8,929 nt of DNA, taken from positions 4,069,335 through 4,078,263 of the forward strand of contig CP070840.1 of the NCBI GenBank assembly GCA_020342025.1. The letters are read 5' to 3'. Positions 6,201 to 8,929 of this stretch are shown here, piece after piece. The stretch comes from Deltaproteobacteria bacterium. GTDB lineage: Bacteria > Desulfobacterota > DSM-4660 > Desulfatiglandales > HGW-15. The position numbers and the translations under genes are program-made. Position 1 is the stretch's first letter; every line of letters begins with the position of its first letter. The notes beneath the pieces were generated by a model. It made no database searches, was not told the DNA's origin, and saw nothing but the letters and a program-made list of their open reading frames with translations.

Positions 6201-7125
6201 ACGCCCTTTCTGAGACCACCTCACCCAAGATTCCCCTTGGTCTGAAAATCAGTACGAGGACGAGGAGACCAAAGGCAATCACATCCTTATACTCTGCGGG
6301 CATGAACAGGACACCCAGGGCCTCTGCCATGCCCAGGAAATACCCTCCCAGCATCGCACCCACAGGGTTCCCGATTCCGCCAAGAACAGCGGCCGTGAAG
6401 GCCTTGATACCGGGGATAAAGCCCATCATGTGATTGATCTGCGTGTAGTACATGCCCACCATCACGCCCGCGGCGGCGGCCAATGTGGACCCGATGATAA
6501 AGGTGATGAGGATGATCCTGTTCACGTCAATACCCATGAGCGAAGCAGCCTCCTTGTTTTCCGCCACCGCCCTCATGGCCTTGCCTATCTTGGTTTTCCG
6601 GATAAAAAGGTAGAGACCGACCATGAGAACGACAGAACCCAAAATGATGAAGATCTGGAAGTACGAGATGCTGATAGAGCCCACGTCAATGAACTGCTCC
6701 GGGATGATATCAGGATAGACCTGCATGCGGGCCTTGATGATGAGCATCATCACGTTTTGGAGAAAGATGGAAGCGCCTATGGCGCTGATAAGCGGGGCGA
6801 GTCTGGGGGCCTTTCGTAGGGGTCTGTATGCGATCCGTTCCAACAACGCACCAAGCACAGAGGAAACAAGCATGGCGATCAGGAAAGCGGCGGTGATTGC
6901 GATGGCAGGGTGATTACTGGCAAAACCGCTATTCACAAAATAGGTGAGGGCAGCGAATCCTCCGAAGGACCCGAACATGTAGATTTCGCCATGGGCAAAA
7001 TTGATCATGAAGAGGATGCCATATACAAGCGTATATCCGAGGGCAATCAGCGCATAAATCCCCCCAATGGTCAGCCCATTGATGATTTGATCGATGATGA
7101 CTTCCGGATTAAGGAGATAGCTCAT
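6199..7125 (-). CDS. livH: Branched-chain amino acid ABC transporter permease LivH
   Basis: A 308-residue membrane permease of the BPD_transp_2 family and the channel partner of LivM. INGLTIGGIYALIALGYTLV (15-34) followed by GILFMINFAHGE (36-47) is the typical LivH N-terminus. The cytoplasmic coupling loop is KIGKAMRAVAENKEAASLMG (169-188). FTAAVLGGIGNPVGAMLGG (223-241) and the closing FRPRGILGE are also typical. I count about eight hydrophobic segments. I chose the ATG at 7125, with TAAGG eight bases upstream, over the in-frame TTG at 7128. It follows livJ after 223 bp that hold a hairpin and dispersed repeat B. The stop codon abuts the heptad array. Confidence 0.93.
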   Translation of the reverse strand: MSYLLNPEVIIDQIINGLTIGGIYALIALGYTLVYGILFMINFAHGEIYMFGSFGGFAALTYFVNSGFASNHPAIAITAAFLIAMLVSSVLGALLERIAYRPLRKAPRLAPLISAIGASIFLQNVMMLIIKARMQVYPDIIPEQFIDVGSISISYFQIFIILGSVVLMVGLYLFIRKTKIGKAMRAVAENKEAASLMGIDVNRIILITFIIGSTLAAAAGVMVGMYYTQINHMMGFIPGIKAFTAAVLGGIGNPVGAMLGGYFLGMAEALGVLFMPAEYKDVIAFGLLVLVLIFRPRGILGEVVSERA

Positions 7126-7145
7126 CAAAGCGCCTTAGGTATCGT

Positions 7146-7198
7146 CTTGCCTCTCTCCGAGCTGGAAGCCGGCCCATAGGGCCTACGCCCCGGAGGGA
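7146..7198. repeat. GC-rich palindromic dispersed repeat, copy B
   Basis: Bases 7169-7198 match copy A (2503-2532) at 29 of 30 positions. Both copies are preceded by CTTGCCT, but here 16 extra bases (7153-7168) lie between that heptamer and the core. CCTCTCTCCG (7150-7159) can pair imperfectly with CGGAGGGAAGG (7191-7201). The core keeps the GGCCC/GGGCC pairing. It sits in the livJ-livH gap, close to the livH start, where a hairpin in the mRNA could influence livH expression. Confidence 0.75.
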
Positions 7199-7276
7199 AG
7201 GAATGGGCCATCACTCAGTTGACGCGAAGACACAATTTTGATGCGTTGAAATTTATGGTACCTTGCACTAGACAGA

Positions 7277-7308
7277 AGGAAAAGGCCGAGCAGACCTCGA
7301 CCTTTCCT
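7277..7308 (-). terminator. Terminator-like attenuator hairpin between livJ and livH
   Basis: AGGAAAAGGCCGAG (7277-7290) and CTCGACCTTTCCT (7296-7308) form a stem with one mismatch and one bulge around the 5-base loop CAGAC. On the minus strand the stem is followed by a T-rich stretch, TTTTCCTTCT, resembling a Rho-independent terminator. It lies 41 bp after the livJ stop and 152 bp before livH. Partial termination here would leave more binding-protein mRNA than permease mRNA, as is usual for ABC importers. The structure is seen; its strength is inferred. Confidence 0.6.
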
Positions 7309-7348
7309 GAACATGGGCAAAATCTATGGATGAACCAATTTGTCTCAA

Positions 7349-8509
7349 TCAGAATTCCATCGCTTTGAAAAACCTCTTGCCGTTCTCTTCCACCACCTTG
7401 TAAATGACCACCACAGATCCCGTTCGATCGCCGTACTTGTCAAAGCTAATTTTGCCCGTTATGCCTTCAAGTCTCGTGGCTGAAACGGCATCCCTGAGCG
7501 CCTTTTTCCCGATGACAAGGCTGCCATCCGACTTCTTTTGGGCCGCCTTTTCCACGGCCATCATCAGGATATTGGCCGCATCGTAGGCCTGAGGAGAGAA
7601 TGTCTGTCTCGGTCCATACTTGGCCTCGAATTTCTTCACCCACACAGGGTCCGGTTCCTTGGCGTAGGTGACATAGGACCCGAGGGCCGCATTGCCTCCA
7701 GCCTGTATAAAGTCCTTCTCCGTGTAGCATCCATCATCACTCATAAAATGGGCCTTTCCGAGGCCTGCCCGTTTCATCTGCCGCACGATGAGCACGCCTT
7801 CGGCGGCCATTCCCCCGTAATAGATCAGTTGGGGCCTCATGGGCTTGATCTTGGTCAACACCGGTGAGAAGTCCTTGTCTCCGCGGGTTATACCCTCAAA
7901 GCCAACAATCTGGGCCCCCTTTGCGCGCATGTTTTCCGCGAAATCCTCTGCCAGACTCTGTCCATAGTCGCTCTTGTCGTGGATGGCGGCCACCTTTGTC
8001 CACTTCTGACTCCAAGCAAAGTCAGCGGCCCTCTTGGCCTGGATCTTGTCATTCCAGCATGTCCTGAAAAACACGGGTATGCCACGTGCGGTGAGTTCCA
8101 AAGCGGTGGAGGAGGGTGACACCATGACCACCTTGTATTTGTTGTGCACGTCAGAGGCGGGCTTGCTCCCCCCGCTGCACATGTAACCCACGAGTCCCAC
8201 AATGAGCGGATCATTGCACAACTTCTCCGCGATGGCCACCGAGGGAGGTCCGGCGCAACCATCGTCCTCTGCCTGCAAGACAATGGGGTGCCCCAATAGG
8301 CTCCCTTTCTCCTCAACAGCCATCTCAGCGCCGTATTTGATGTCGATCCCCAGGCTGGCGTAATCCCCGGTCAGCATGGCACCAAGGCCGATCTTGATTG
8401 GCTTGCCCGCAGGGATGGTGATTGTCCCCCACTCATCTGCATCGGCCACAAAGGCCGTAGAGACCATGAAAAGAGTAATCAGCGCCAAAATACATGCTCT
8501 TCTTGTCAT
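7349..8509 (-). CDS. livJ: Branched-chain amino acid ABC transporter substrate-binding protein (LivJ/LivK type)
   Basis: A 386-residue exported binding protein (Peripla_BP_6 family) that captures branched-chain amino acids or related compounds in the periplasm and delivers them to LivHM. The N-terminus MTRRACILALITLFMVSTAFVADA is a signal peptide with probable cleavage near residue 24. IKIGLGAMLTGDYASLG (38-54) opens the first lobe. C85 and C111 (DDGC, GYMC) correspond to the disulfide pair known in E. coli LivJ. SPSSTALELT (131-140) matches the ligand-contact loop. C98, C141 and C241 are additional. I placed the start at the ATG at 8509 because AGGAGGT (8515-8521) lies five bases upstream. 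An upstream in-frame TTG (8533) would put that site inside the gene. This is the first and probably most strongly expressed gene of the operon. Ligand identity is inferred. Confidence 0.92.
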   Translation of the reverse strand: MTRRACILALITLFMVSTAFVADADEWGTITIPAGKPIKIGLGAMLTGDYASLGIDIKYGAEMAVEEKGSLLGHPIVLQAEDDGCAGPPSVAIAEKLCNDPLIVGLVGYMCSGGSKPASDVHNKYKVVMVSPSSTALELTARGIPVFFRTCWNDKIQAKRAADFAWSQKWTKVAAIHDKSDYGQSLAEDFAENMRAKGAQIVGFEGITRGDKDFSPVLTKIKPMRPQLIYYGGMAAEGVLIVRQMKRAGLGKAHFMSDDGCYTEKDFIQAGGNAALGSYVTYAKEPDPVWVKKFEAKYGPRQTFSPQAYDAANILMMAVEKAAQKKSDGSLVIGKKALRDAVSATRLEGITGKISFDKYGDRTGSVVVIYKVVEENGKRFFKAMEF

Positions 8510-8624
8510 GATGGACCTCCTTTCAAGATACAAAAAGGGTCTGGTTAATACTTTTCAAGAAAAACAGCTTAAAGTCTGGAAACCGAAGTTTTGTTACCCT
8601 TATCGAGTCAAAACTGGATCAGGC

Positions 8625-8703
8625 GTTATCAGATCCGGAAATGATATTTCATTTTTTTTAGAATTCAAAAACAGTGATTGAAACCATTCGGATAACTGAT
8701 AAC
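8625..8703. promoter_or_regulatory. Widely spaced inverted GTTATCAG sites around the livJ promoter
   Basis: GTTATCAG (8625-8632) and its exact reverse complement CTGATAAC (8696-8703) flank the candidate livJ promoter, 63 bases apart. A further GATAAC lies at 8691-8696. GGATC/GATCC (8616-8620, 8632-8636) forms another small inverted pair overlapping the first site. Paired sites on both sides of a promoter could be operators for a transcription factor. I know of no regulator with this exact site, and chance occurrence cannot be excluded. Confidence 0.25.
8641..8668 (-). promoter_or_regulatory. Candidate sigma-70 promoter of the liv operon
   Basis: On the minus strand TTGAAT (8663-8668) and TATCAT (8641-8646) are separated by 16 bases that include an A-tract of eight. 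They match the -35 and -10 consensus at 4 and 5 of 6 positions. Transcription from here would give an untranslated leader of about 125 bases before the livJ ATG at 8509. This is the best promoter-like pair I could find in the 8510-8703 region, but it is not proven. Confidence 0.4.
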
Positions 8704-8893
8704 GAGACTGTCGAAAAACCGGCTTCCTAGAGGCTGATGGAAAATGTCCATATGCAAGGCTTCCGAAATCCCGAGGAATGAGGCGTACATAGAAGTACGC
8801 CGCAGTGACGAGGGATGAGGTTAACGCAGCCCTTCGACTTTGCTCAGGGCCATGAGCTTGTCGAATGGCAGATGGGCGTTTTCCGACAGCCTC
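8704..8893. repeat. 190-bp intergenic element with terminal inverted repeats
   Basis: The ends GAGACTGTCGAAAAA (8704-8718) and, on the other strand, GAGGCTGTCGGAAAA match at 13 of 15 bases. Next to them AAAATGTCCAT and AAAACGCCCAT also pair. The centre has a perfect stem GGCGTAC (8782-8788) and GTACGCC (8795-8801) around ATAGAA. GAGGAATGAGG (8773-8783) recurs nearly exactly as GAGGGATGAGG (8810-8820). No real protein is encoded. The layout resembles a miniature inverted-repeat element. Similar sequences are, as I recall, common between genes in Desulfobacterota. It borders the livJ upstream region directly. Confidence 0.65.
8830..8871. repeat. Small hairpin element inserted in the 8704-8893 repeat
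   Basis: The 38 bases at 8830-8867, plus one copy of GCAG, interrupt the right arm of the larger element. GCAG occurs just before (8826-8829) and again at the end (8868-8871), like a 4-bp target duplication. The insert is an imperfect hairpin: TTCGAC...GCTCA on the left against TGAGC..GTCGAA on the right. A related CCCTTCGA...CTCAGG sequence interrupts the palindrome at 3304-3410. Confidence 0.5.
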
Positions 8894-8929
8894 AACGAAT
8901 ACTTGCCCCGTGAAATCCATCGCAGACGG

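Noticed and set aside
6430..6819. A 129-residue His/Asp-rich open frame opposite livH
   Set aside because: The His/Asp richness comes from reverse-reading hydrophobic codons of the permease; it is not a metal-binding protein.
8600..8920. A 106-residue open frame on the minus strand across the right-hand repeat
   Set aside because: Most of it is the inverted-repeat element and its nested insert, and it overlaps the livJ promoter region. There is no sign of protein-level constraint.

Overview
The window looks like chromosomal DNA from a Gram-negative, probably anaerobic bacterium. Its dispersed palindromic repeats resemble those I recall from sulfate-reducing and related Desulfobacterota. This placement is inference: there is no rRNA or other marker gene here, and base composition was judged by eye as moderately GC-rich.

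Left part (1-2557, plus strand): the tail of an unrecognised protein ends at 234. After a 137-bp gap comes a 618-residue cobalamin-dependent-type radical SAM protein (372-2228), most like the RiPP-maturation radical SAM C-methyltransferases (rSAM_ocin_1 type), with a PqqD-like C-terminal segment. An inverted repeat follows, then a 59-residue, cysteine-free, charged small protein with a strong ribosome binding site (2302-2481). The radical SAM enzyme plus this small protein is the most likely undescribed system in the window. The small protein may be a precursor peptide, a leader or scaffold, or an accessory partner. A GC-rich palindromic repeat lies at 2496-2532, between it and the convergent nitroreductase-family gene (2558-3223, minus).

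Middle and right part (3224-8703, minus strand): a complete high-affinity branched-chain amino acid ABC transporter operon, in the order livJ (binding protein, 7349-8509), livH (6199-7125), livM (5039-6040), livG (4164-4982), livF (3440-4171). A terminator-like hairpin after livJ (7277-7308) probably lets the binding protein be made in excess over the membrane parts. The livH-livM gap consists almost wholly of degenerate 7-bp-period repeats. The operon ends in a perfect 10-bp stem-loop that contains the livF stop codon. A candidate sigma-70 promoter for livJ lies at 8641-8668.

Repeats: the intergenic DNA is unusually rich in dispersed elements. There are two copies of a GC-rich palindromic element (2496-2532 and 7146-7198), a GTCATTGCGAG-type imperfect palindrome (3304-3410), and a 190-bp element with terminal inverted repeats (8704-8893) that carries a nested 42-bp insertion flanked by a GCAG duplication. 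I see no tRNA, rRNA, CRISPR array or insertion-sequence transposase.
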